64,000 bases of DNA. It comes from Siphonodentalium dalli (taxonomy: Eukaryota > Mollusca > Scaphopoda > Gadilida > Siphonodentaliidae). Under the pieces are notes generated by a model that had not been told where the DNA came from, did no database searches, and worked only from the letters and a program-made list of their open reading frames with translations. The DNA lies in contig CP136069.1 in assembly GCA_032622095.1 (NCBI GenBank), forward strand, positions 128,135,123 through 128,199,122, written 5' to 3'. A program made the translations under genes and the position numbers. Shown here piece by piece: positions 25,156 to 35,491 of this stretch; within the stretch, counting starts at the first letter, position 1; every line of letters begins with the position of its first letter.

Positions 25156-25952
25156 GGGAGAGAAACAAGGTGGACAATCTAACCCATTTCGGGTGTGGTT
25201 CAGACATGTTAGTGAACTTCGATCAGTTCTGCCAGATGTTCCCATCCTATGTCTGACGGCAACAGCATCCCTGCAGACACAGAAAATTATTAAAAACTCG
25301 TTAGAGTTAGCACATGATGTGATGGTGATTCAGAAGGATACCGATAGGTCAAATATTAAATATATGGTGATGCGATGCAGTCCGAATGTCGGGGAAAATC
25401 TGTTCTGGCTTGTTGACCTCATCAATGACAACAAGATGAACATCGACACGATACCGAGAATGATTATTTATTGTTCATCAATTCTTAAATGTGGCAATAT
25501 CCATGACTTTCTATTGAAGGAGTTGAGTGAAGAGTTAAAGAAAAAAAACTTCCTTGCACAATTCCATTCGAAGACTGAAGAACCTGTCAAAGAAGATATT
25601 TTGGAATCAGTGAGTGAATCCGATAGTCCACTGAGAGTAATTATTGCAACAAGTGCGTTGACATGAAGGGGACATTCTTAGCACTTCATTATGGTCCACC
25701 AGATGATGTTGACTGCTTCGTGCAAGAAACAGGTCGAATTGGAAGAGAGGGACAACCTTCGCTCTCATTGTTGATGTTTAATGGGTCGATGCTGAAAACA
25801 TGTGGTGAATCGATGAAAGACTATGCAAATAACAACACTGAATGCAGGCGGATATTCTTCCGATTGAACATCGACTTCACATTTTTAATGAACTTTCAGG
25901 GTCAGACACTGATCAATCATCATCGACATCATCATTATCATCAACAGAATAA

Positions 25953-27432
25953 ACGATATTGCATCAGTGATTTATTGAATTGTATACTACAAACGTATAC
26001 ATGCTGTAAAAATTGTTTTAAATATATAACATTCAGTCAATTGAATAAATGTGAAAGGGCTTTAAGCCTTAAGACACGTACATATTTTTTATTGTGTAAC
26101 TACTCAACGATTCGACTAGCAATTTTATTCCATTTTGACCGACAAAGATGTTCTCCAAAGTGGATTGAACATTTCTGACAGGCAAATGTAATAATTTATT
26201 ATAATTATGATTCCTATGCCATTCAATATTGATTTGCCAACTACCGGTAGTCTGTTTGTACAATGTACAAACTTGACGATAAATTCAGATTGTTTCAATA
26301 ATCACTGCAGCTGTCGGATATGACATGATGCTCAGGGTCCGCGCTGGACCGAAATTTACTTTTGCCAAATGAAAATATTTTTTGCCAAATTCTGTTAGAA
26401 TTTGCCAAATGTTATCATTGATGCTTTGTTAACAGAATACATACTCTCTGGTGCCAAATAAATATGTTGGCTGAGTTAAAGCGCCGACATATTTCTGTAA
26501 AATTATTAAAGGGGTAGTCCGAACTCGAAGCTAAAAAAATAATCTTGTTTGCAACAGTTCAGTGGCTAAAATATTAAAGAAAATATCTACTATGAGTCAA
26601 AGTTCGGTAAAATAACCAAACTATGGCATAATGTATACTGTTGGTGATATAGCACTAAAATAATAAATTGCGGATCTGCAACTTGTTATTTCAGTGCTAC
26701 ATGTATATCAGCAACGTACATCATGCAATATTCATGTTTATTTTACAGAACCTTGATGGGTGGTATATATTTTCCTCAATATTTTAGCCACTGAACCATT
26801 GCAAACAAAATTGTTTTTTTTCACAAAACATTATGCTTCGATTGACCGTTTAACATTGATGCCATTTAGATGATATGCATATATCATGACCAAATAATAG
26901 TACTGGGCAACAATTTCTTCCAAATTTGATAAACATGATCGCACGTTTATAATTATTTGGCACCCAAATCGCAAATGTTGTGTTCATTTGCATGCGATAG
27001 TATCCAGACATATGTGTATCATATGCATGCATACATAGGGTAGATTAATATAAATGAAGTTCACATGGCTTTAATTGTTCAATTGGCCCCATATCCTATT
27101 CTGATCCCAAATATTTTTTATTTAAAAGCTATTTGGAACGAGTAGCTAACAAAACGCATCTGCGGTGCCTCGAAAATTCAGCGATGGGAAGTCAAAATAA
27201 AATTAAAACCAGGTACCTTAATTCTAAATAAAATCATTTTAAGGCGAGGGATTTCTTTAATTTCTAGAGACTTTTAGGCTACGCATAATATACAAAATAA
27301 CATGTATATATATTATGTTTTCACACCTATATATACAACCACAAGCAACTCGTTCCTAACTGCTTTAAACAAAATAATTTGGTGGTCCGAATGTGATGTG
27401 GGCCTTTAATTAAACCAATGCGAAAACCAGGC
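25953..27432. other. Spacer between the two convergent genes
   Basis: AATAAA at 25948 and 26044 could end the helicase transcript. The piece at 26335-26410 carries TTTGCCAAA words plus GCGCTGGACCGAAA, shared with 16970 and 18700. A family B MITE relic follows at 26508. Nothing coding is supported. Confidence 0.55.
26508..26830. mobile_element. MITE family B, diverged copy
   Basis: Begins TTAAAGGGGTAGTCCGAACT and shares CAGTTCAGTGGCTAAAATAT and TTGGTGATATAGCACT with the copies at 31448, 33935 and 34118. The inner right side (CCACTGAACCATTGCAAACA) is the inverse of the left. The right outer end has decayed. Confidence 0.7.
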
Positions 27433-28602
27433 TTAGTTACAATTCTGTTTTTGCTGTAACAGAAAATCATTAAACTCTGCAGCATTGACTTCAAAGATGT
27501 TTCTCATGTCACTCTTGATGTTTTTGTAGGGTTTTCGGCCAGCAACATGTTGCATAAGCCGTCTGTCCTTTATGTCAGACATTATTTGTTTAACACATTT
27601 TTCTCTTATTGGCCGCGCATGAAATCCCATTTTCCTCTTTACTGAAGATACTTCATCAAAGTTTTTGTTGATTTTTCGAATTGCGTCGAAGGCCTTTGAA
27701 AGGGTTTGGCAAGATTTGAAGTCTTTACTTCCTTCACAGTCACTTTTCAAATCACGATTTATCAACTCGACCCAACCATCAATAGATTCATTTGATGATT
27801 GTCCTCCTTTTATATTAACTGTTCTGTTCCATGTTAATCGAAATGATGTTTCTGCTGGTAACAAATACTCCACAGACGCGATTAATTGAAAGCTGGAGAG
27901 GCAATATTTAAATTTCTTTGTCATGTTGAAGAGCAAAATTTCGAACTTGGAGAGTCTGACATTGCGCTTTCCATCCCCATCATCGATACTTGTCTGCAGG
28001 TTGAAATAAATAGCCGAAATGGTGAATAACGCTTTCTGATAGCAAAACACCTGGTCATCTTGTGGACTTTTCTTTATCTTTTTTGTTTTTGGTGGAATGA
28101 TTTGTTGGTGTTGTTTTTTTTTGGTGATTTCTCAAGGCAGACAGATTAACATACGAACGAGTGCAATCTTCAATTTTACATTCAAATTTATTCTGGTCAT
28201 TCAAATTGAGAACATTGTTTGACTCCAGTTGGTGTAGTTCATCCCGGAGCTTTCCAAACAAGTCTTCAGAGTTATCAAATACAAATGAATCCACAATTTC
28301 TAGAGAAGAAATCTCCAAAAAACTCAGAAGTTCAGAACTTTCCATGGTCACTAATCTATCTGGTAGATCATCGACCAAGCTATCCATTCCTAATTTTGAC
28401 AAAAATAGTTCGCAGCACATTGCATCAAATATAGTCTGTAAAAAGTTTTTACATGCCCTTAATTTGCTTTTTGGTTTGTTTGAAACATCATGGGCTTTCA
28501 ATTCATTTTTGTAGTATACCAAACTACCGACATCACCAGCAGAATTGTCCTTGTAGAAGATTTTCCATATTGCCTGAAAGAACATTATGAATATATGTAT
28601 AT

Positions 28603-28648
28603 TCAGATGAATTTATATGATATACTTAGTGGAAATTTATGTCGACTG
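28603..28648 (-). repeat. Stray inverted copy of the transposon's left terminus
   Basis: Reading the minus strand from 28648 gives CAGTCGACATAAATTTC, then AGTATATCAT and AAATTCATCTGA. This matches the left end at 21450 with about three differences over 46 bp. No matching right end lies between here and the exon-6 acceptor at 28573, so this is a solitary end. Confidence 0.85.
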
Positions 28649-28651
28649 CTC

Positions 28652-28905
28652 CAAGCCTTGAAATAGTGTGTCTGTCATTTGCAGAATGAGGTCCCCAGAG
28701 GGTGAATTTAGTGATGCTACCCCGCATAGCGGGCTAGGAACACCAAATTCACCCTCTAGGGACCTCATTCTGCTTACAACGCAGCAGAATGAGGTTCACA
28801 GAGGGTGAATTTGGTGATGTTAGCCCGATATGCGGGGTAGCATCACTAAATTCACCCTCTGGGGACCTCATCATGCAAATGACAGGCACACTATTTCATG
28901 GCTTG
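28652..28905. mobile_element. Nested double-hairpin element in DUF6589 intron
   Basis: Outer arms CAAGCC-TGAAATAGTGTG and TCTGTCATTTGCA are inverted at the right. Inside, the GAGGGTGAATTT segment occurs four times in alternating orientation, separated by CCCGCATAGCGGG-like centres. It could fold as a cruciform or clover. It begins four bases from the stray transposon end. Confidence 0.85.
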
Positions 28906-29548
28906 TTCGGCTCCAGCGAAAAGTGACCATGCCATTTCAGCAAGTTGTATAAAGTGCTTCTCCATTCCAACATGCATCACATTCTGTATTTATTACACAC
29001 CCCATTTGAAATAACAGTTTTTCATTGAATTGAACGAAAAAATATATTTCCCAATAAAAAGCACAATGTATATAACTGTAAACAAATAATGTCATGACTC
29101 ATACTACACATTTTTAGTGGTTATAACAGGATATAAGATATATTATACCGTATGTTAATAAATATCCTGTAAGTCTCACATTTATAAGGATTAAATGGGT
29201 TGATAGTGCCATCCCAGAGTTCATACAATTGAGTGTGTAGAATGAGATTGTATATGGACTGCAGGATGGCAATATCGGCCCATGTAATCCTTCCTATAAA
29301 TCAATAACATGATTGTTACCCCAGGTGGATATTTGATATCAAAATATCAGATAATAATCGAGAGAAAATATGTTCCAAAAATACTGCGAACATGCATTAA
29401 GAATTACAGACTATTGAAATTATCACATTCATATGCTACTTAATGCAATGGATGGATACCGCAGATTAAAATATATAAGCTACTTTTAACAGTAACACAT
29501 TGTTCATCCCTAACAGTACACTAAACAAGTGGAATAATATATCTGATC

Positions 29549-29677
29549 TACAGTAATGCCCAAAGTAATTGACCACTTAACCACAGCAGAATTATGACCA
29601 TATTTCCGACTAAATCCTGAAAAATTACCCATAATTCTGCTGTGGTTAAGTGGTCAATTACTTTGGGAATTACTGTA
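29549..29677. mobile_element. Hairpin MITE, Tc1/mariner-like, copy 2
   Basis: TA-bordered, ends CAGTAATGCCCAAAGTAATT and its inverse, arms of about 45 bp. The core is shared with the copy at 23265 in the helicase intron. Confidence 0.82.
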
Positions 29678-30068
29678 CATGCAGACACACATGGCCGTGT
29701 TAACTTTTAACACAGGATTATAAGATTATTTATTTGCTCTGGATGAAATATGGATTAACATTCAACCTTTCCAGCCGAAATTAAATGGACAGCCAATCGA
29801 CGGGTGCGCTTCTCAGTCAATACAAAATACGCTCTCATATTTTGGATGTAACTGACGAATCAAATGTCTAGATTCGTACTACTGGTGTACAACATAAAAT
29901 ATATTTATCGCATAGTTATGACTAATTTCATAATCCCATAATGTAAATATTGTTGATGTATACATGTATTTATATACTCACATTGATGTTTCCTTGTCAA
30001 CCTTATATTGACACGGCAATAAATGTATATAATAGTTGTATCCGCTGAAGTTGGAACACCCTATTTTA

Positions 30069-30137
30069 CAGTCGACATAAATTTCGTCTCAGTAATATCA
30101 TAGAGTGGAATTATTACGGAGATGTTCGCGTCGACTG
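30069..30137 (+). mobile_element. 69-bp minimal derivative of the 14-kb transposon
   Basis: Begins CAGTCGACATAAATTTCG and ends GAGATGTTCGCGTCGACTG with almost nothing between the two ends. The 9 bp on each side are identical: CCTATTTTA at 30060-30068 and 30138-30146. This small element therefore inserted with the same duplication length as its parent. It lies in the last intron of the DUF6589 gene. Confidence 0.93.
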
Positions 30138-31447
30138 CCTATTTTATAGGTCTTGTCCATTTTATTTAGTTTATAGACTTACATCTAAATTATTCATGCT
30201 TCTGTGGAGATCCTCTGATTTTGGTATTAACCCATCAAGCTTTTGAAGAGGGGTAGTTGTCTCTTTTAAACTAGCCATACACCTCTTTGCTCCCTGCGCC
30301 CGTTCATCGGTTAGCCAGTCACCTCCTAGGAAGATAGGCTCTATGGTTTCAGTGCCAGGTGTGCTCACTTGTGGAGTGAACTCTTTGGTGAGTGTCTTCA
30401 TGAGCTCAATCATATCGGCAGTCTTTGACTCATTTATTTCTTCCAAGCCCAGGACATACTGAAGAACAAAATTTAAAAGTATTTAGTCAACATGTTGTAT
30501 TATCTCAAAGACCGCCCAAAAGAAACATTGATGTTAATATATTTCTACATCCAATCATCCATAAACTCATACTGATCAACCAAATAGTAATTTCTGCTGT
30601 CTTAGAGATATATAACAACCAATATAGAGGATCTCCTAACAGGTACATGTAACATTTCAGTTTTCAAATTAGAAGTTTGATAAAATTGGAAGAGAGTGAT
30701 TTAAATTTATTAAACTTATGTCAGTCTATAAATTGTCAGATTACTTTGTGTACACAGTACACCATTGATACTGATTTTGTTATTATAATAAAAATGTGTT
30801 CTTATCCTAATCCATGGACTCGTCATGATATGGCCTAGTTGCTAAAGTGACTAATCAATCCTAATCCATGGAAGTTTTTATGCGACAAATTGAAATGGTG
30901 TGATATATTTATTAGTTATAATTATTCTTCACATGTACCAGGTTCACAAATAATTATGTAAATAATGTCTGAAATAAGTTTACCTGTTCAGACTTTTCTT
31001 CATTGCGTCGGCCATTGGATTAAAGTATGTCTCTGGAAAGGCTGTTTTTCTTGACTTCAGAAGCTTCGTTAGTTGAGGCATGTATTCTAGTGTTCTAGAT
31101 ACTATCAGATATGCTATCTCAGATGTCACGAGTATTTGGTCTGTTTTTGATGGTATCCACTCAATATTCTCATGCAGGCGAATCTCCTTAAGTGGTTGAA
31201 TACATTCCAAGCCATCACCCTTCACACGATCCACAAGCAAAACGCTGTTGAAGAAATGTTGATCATCCACTCGTCTATCCGAAGTGAGATATGTCGGGAC
31301 GATTCTCCTGTCCCAATTGTCACCGGCCAGACTGTATTTCTTGAAATCTGGTGATGGTGGTACAGATGTGACTATCCTGCAAATAAATGTCATTGACAGC
31401 ATGTCATATTATGGAAATTTCGTCCAAAACATGAAAACATTCCCAAT

Positions 31448-31620
31448 TTTAAAGGGGCAATCTGGACTAGAAACAACACAATTTGAAAAAATAGTGTTAT
31501 TTGAAACGCTTCAGTGGCTAAACATATTATACCACACGCATGTTGTATGTTGGTGATATAGCACTGAAATAATATATACATGCACAAATTTTATTTAGAG
31601 TCTGGACTAACCCTAGACTA
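31448..31620. mobile_element. MITE family B, left-half copy
   Basis: Starts TTAAAGGGGCAATCTGGACT and contains GCTTCAGTGGCTAAACATAT and TTGGTGATATAGCACTGAAA. The right half is missing. It lies in the intron between exons 3 and 4 of the DUF6589 gene. Confidence 0.7.
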
Positions 31621-32180
31621 TTTAAAAAAAAAATCCATGTATTTGTTGTATTATTGCCAGTAGATATATGGATTACTTTAAACATATTTTAGTCTGGTGA
31701 GCATGACTGTACTTGTGTATTGTTAAGGACTTGGGGCATATTCGGGTGTAAAGAATTTTCCATCGTTAACTAAGAATTTATTCTTCCTCAATTATCCGAT
31801 CTTGTGAAATCACGTTTGCTGGAATGTAAATTACATTAGTTAGTGAAGTTATACAATACTTACATTCCTGAATTGTTTTCACATGATCTTTTCAAAGAAG
31901 ATGTCCATTCGGTGACTAATTTGTCTACTTCTGCAAATTTTCGTCCAGCAATCGCCTTGATCTTAGCATTCGAAGTCTCACGTGTTACACAAAATCCTAT
32001 CTTTTGTAGACGCTGCTGGGCCTAGAATGATATTCAACAATATGTAGAATGACATTTAACAATATAATGAGATGATAAACATCTTGACACCTAGATGCGA
32101 CTGATGCATTATAGAACATACAATTTACGCCTACATGCATTTATGAACATGTAGGTGACATTGTTGTGTATAGTCATATG

Positions 32181-32938
32181 CAGTCGACATAAATTTCGGC
32201 TCAGTATATAGAGGATATGAAATGAGTGTTTCTCTCATATGATATTTATGAAACGAGTCTAAGAATTTTCAGTTTTCTCGAGCCTGTGGCGAGAGAAAAC
32301 TTAAAATTCGTTTCATAAATATCATATTAGAGAACACGAATTACATATTCTAGTTATCATATGACACCTATAAATTTATTATGATGTCCAAATGATGTCC
32401 AAAACGCACACAAATCACTAAATAGCTATATGACATTGGCAGCAAAAGGTTAATGTGACGTCACTTCATTGCACCGGAAGCCCAATTACACCTGGTGAAC
32501 TAGCAGAAATAATATGCACGCAAAGATATAGTGCACTATTCTGTTCTCAGTTTGTGACATTATATCGTATGTTTATTAGATCAATACGAATTACATATTC
32601 TATTTATCGTATAACAATGTCCAAAACTATATATTTCAAGATTATAATTGCGAGTATTTCGGCATCGCGTTAAGTCGTGTATTTGACGCGCACGAATTTG
32701 ACCTGCATTTAGTCAGAGATGCGGCTCGGCCCCCGGCTGCCATTCAGAACCCACTTTTTATCAACAAACCAATCAAATTATCGGAAGGTGATATGGACTA
32801 GTAGTCCATATGAAATTGATTTATGACATACATGTAGTTTCCAACGTAAATAATGATTGAGTCGCATGATCAATCAGTATATCATATTGATTCATTTGAA
32901 TAATATTGGAATTATTACCGAGATGTTTACATCGACTG
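32181..32938 (+). mobile_element. 758-bp derivative of the 14-kb transposon
   Basis: Starts CAGTCGACATAAATTTCG and ends CCGAGATGTTTACATCGACTG. The flanks AGTCATATG (32172-32180) and AGTTATGTG (32939-32947) agree at 7 of 9 positions, a decayed duplication. An internal inverted repeat (about 32227-32337, centre GAGCCTGTGGCGAG) lies near the left end. No transposase remains. It is located in the DUF6589 intron between exons 2 and 3. Confidence 0.85.
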
Positions 32939-33934
32939 AGTTATGTGTGGTTTCATATAAACATTTGAAATAAGGTATGATGTCCAAATATATCTCAGCA
33001 TTTGATATTTCAAAAGCAATTTCAATTTAGATGTCTCCGAAATAAAAGAAACTTCGTTTTGAGTTTGTAAACAACGTAATCAATTGAAATGTAAAGTGTA
33101 CACATGGGTGTTCTAAAGTATTCTAAATACCTTGGAGCTGCATCCACCATTACTGAGGATGATACCCGTCATGTGCTGTAGTAGATTCATTTGCATATTT
33201 CTATGCCTCAGAGCAACTGCTGCTGTTGTTGAAACTCGCCTCCTATTAACATTGTCCTGTGTCGATCATCCCACAATAGCACCAAGAATTTTACATAGAG
33301 TGGGTGCTACAAGTTCAAGTTCATCATAAATTTTGTCCCATTGAAAGGTGAATAGGGTCTCTATGTCCTTACTTCGCAGAATTGAATCAGTGTTTTTCGA
33401 ACATATTTTGATGCATTCTTTGTTTAGAATGGTGCAGAAGTGTTCGATCATTTCTCTTTCGCACAAAAGAGAACATTTCTTGACCAGGCCCATATGATTT
33501 TTGTACACCATCGATGAAATAATGCTCTGTTCCACTGGATCCACTATGGTGAATTCTCTCTTTTTCGAAGGATAGATGAATGTGACCTGAAATTGCAATG
33601 TTTTATATTTATTTACATCATGTTTTTTTATAAATATAAAACAAATTTAATATAGATATAAATATTAGTGTTATCATACATTGTATACAATATAAATCTA
33701 TCTACATTTATTTATAGGGGTGTAAAATAAACAGTGGCCTACATGCATATAAAGGGCTACATATACAAGAACAGATATACTGTACATGTAAATGGGGCTG
33801 CTTAAATATACATGAGGGTACATACAACTCGATACAATTTTGTCGCCTTCGTACATATCAAAATGTGCCAAATTAAATATTTGTTTGAATTATAAACATG
33901 ATCTTTTTAAGAATTAAATGCAAAATATGGTTGA

Positions 33935-34117
33935 AGGAGCATTCCGGGCTCAAAGCAAAACAATTTTGAAAAAATAATCTTGTTTGGAACAGTTCTATGG
34001 CAAAATATATTATGGAACCTATATACCACGTGTCTGTAAAATAACAAAAATATTGCATGCTGTATGTTGCTGATATAACACTAAAATAAGAAATTGCTTT
34101 ATAGATTATGAAATGAT
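33935..34117. mobile_element. MITE family B, diverged half copy
   Basis: Shares TTGTTTGGAACAGTTCTATG and TTGCTGATATAACACTAAAA with the family. It abuts the full copy that starts at 34118. It lies in DUF6589 intron 1. Confidence 0.6.
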
Positions 34118-34611
34118 TTAAAGGGGCAGTACGCACTCGAAGCAAAACAAAATGAAAAACAATATTGTTTCGAACAGTTCAGATGCTAAAAATATTAAAG
34201 AAAATATACACCATCAGTCAAATATCCGAACAATTACCAAAATATCACATAATGTATGTCGGTATACGACTGTGAAATTGTATTTCACAACACGTAGTGT
34301 TATATGTTGTATTTATATGAACCAATAAAGAGCTTTTCTCACTGTATTAATACAGTCGTAAATAGAACAAACCGTATATTAATGAAGCTATATATTGATT
34401 ATGTGTCTCAAATTTGACGCTAGTAAGTCAGATTCCTCTTTCTCTTGCTTTTATATACGCCAGATCAGATATAGCATAGTAGCGTCGGAGACAAAATCGG
34501 AATTTGATGGGTGGTATATATTTTCCTTAATATTTTTATCCACTGATCCATTCCAAACAAGATAATTTTTCCTATTTTTTTTTTGCTTCCGAGTGCGTAC
34601 TGCCCCTTTAA
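34118..34611. mobile_element. MITE family B, full copy (TTAA-flanked)
   Basis: AGGGGCAGTACGCACTCGAA and the inverse TTCCGAGTGCGTACTGCCCCT form the ends. TTAA borders both (34118-34121 and 34608-34611). It is 494 bp long, fills much of DUF6589 intron 1, and ends about 50 bp from the exon-1 donor. Confidence 0.88.
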
Positions 34612-35462
34612 TGATGCCATGTAAACAGTGAGTTACAGTGTATACAAAGAGGAGAATACTCACTTTTCATCTGTTTTTTCCCCAAATTCCAGACATTTTT
34701 TCGCTTTCGGTTTTTTCTTTTCTTTCATTGGAGTCTTTATCTTGGTTGTAATGTCTTGCAGTTGTCCGAGTCTCAACCGTGGACTGTCAGTTGTCGTACC
34801 AACACTTTGAATTCGGTCACACAATAGGTTGGTGAACGATTTCAGAGGTGTCCTTTTAATTGTTTTGAGTTCCACAGGAATATTTTCAGAACCTTTTTCA
34901 AGCTCCAAGGAAATCAGTTTATTTTTCTTTGCACATTGCCCATCTGTATACGGCGAACGCAATAGTCGTTTAACTCGGTCATGTGGCACTGATTTAAAGT
35001 TAGTTTTAATAGTTGTATTGATTTTGACCAGCTGCTTCATCAAAGAAAAACACTTGTGACAAATGGCATGATTCTGGTCGGCGGCGAAATAACCGGTGCC
35101 GATATTCAGTGTTCTGTAAATCTCTGCCTCTCGTAACATTCCAATACAACCTTCCGTTAAAACATGTTTATTTTTTATATTATGTTCCAATCTTCCAGTT
35201 TTTGTAACATGAGTCCCTTCAAAAGAATAGTCGCAAAGCATACATGATTTAATTTCACTTTTTAAAATAAATTTAACAGGTGTCGGTACCGACGCCATGA
35301 TTCCGGAAGCAAGCTTTACTTTGTTTACTTAAATTGATTGACGCGCATAAATTATTCCTTGTTTGGAATGTCTGCGACATCAGTATGACGTCACGATATT
35401 GGGGGGAAGCCCACAGTTCTGGAAATGGGTTTTTACATGAATTCGTGTCGACGTAATATTAT

Positions 35463-35491
35463 AATTATTACGGAGATGTTTACGTCGACTG
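35463..35491 (-). repeat. Right terminus of the 14-kb transposon
   Basis: Ends ATTACGGAGATGTTTACGTC-GACTG. The same block closes the small elements at 30137 and 32938. A second GTCGACGTAA lies inverted 40 bp inside (35447-35456), making a local palindrome that could be a second transposase contact. Confidence 0.88.

Larger units (their letters stand above)
21837..25952 (+). pseudogene. RecQ-type helicase core of the transposon (frameshifted)
   Basis: Exon 1 is 21837-22230, exon 2 is 24239-24350, and exon 3 starts at 25156. Donors (GTAAGT, GTGAGT), acceptors and phases all agree. Motif 0 sits near residues 29-36. Walker A is LPTGFGKS at 51-58, motif Ia IIVAPLKSLMRDQV, the Walker B box DEVH at 161-164 in exon 2, and motif III LTATAS near 202-207. 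Exon 3 then gives motif IV-like and V sequence up to IIATSAL. There the frame hits TGA (25664-25666) exactly where the family has FGMGVD. The next frame resumes as KGTFLALHYGPPDDVD and motif VI QETGRIGREG. A few codons are thus missing with a frame change. The C-terminus is uncertain: the main frame runs to 26178, while another frame ends in a serine-rich tail at 25952. No RQC or HRDC domain is seen, so this is a bare helicase core. It would be expected to unwind DNA during transposition. Confidence 0.88.
27433..35298 (-). pseudogene. DUF6589-family protein, candidate transposase (broken)
   Basis: Proposed exons are 35298-34664, 33586-33131, 32021-31864, 31376-30984, 30458-30183 and 28573-27433. 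Exon 1 has C19/C22 (CMLC) and C80/C83 (CHKC), a likely zinc-binding module. Exon 4 carries SLAGDNWD and exon 5 FLGGDWLTDERAQGAKR followed by KLDGLIPKSEDLH. Exon 6 has SAGDVGSLVYYKN and LSKLGMD. This series is what I remember of DUF6589 proteins. A C2H2-like finger (CKIEDC...H) lies in exon 6. Lesions: TGA at 33266-33268 in exon 2 with coding sense continuing in the same frame; a net frame change near 30990, where the frame should run into YVLGLEEIN of exon 5; and an A9 run (28114-28122), after which sense resumes in another frame as QVFCYQKALF. Exon 1 to exon 2 also fails in phase, so an exon or another indel is missing there. The role as transposase is inferred from its position in the element. 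Confidence 0.82.

Noticed and set aside
21450..28648. A separate 7.2-kb element between the left end and the stray inverted end
   Set aside because: The 9 bp outside 28648 do not match those outside 21450, while those outside 35491 match perfectly.
29150..29293. Open minus-strand stretch in a DUF6589 intron reading TWADIAILQSIYNLILHTQL
   Set aside because: It looks exon-like, with an AG before it and a possible GT after it. But exons 5 and 6 already join in phase and by family order (LHRSMNNLD to AIWKIFYKD), and the stretch would need a different phase. It could be an alternative exon but is not supported.
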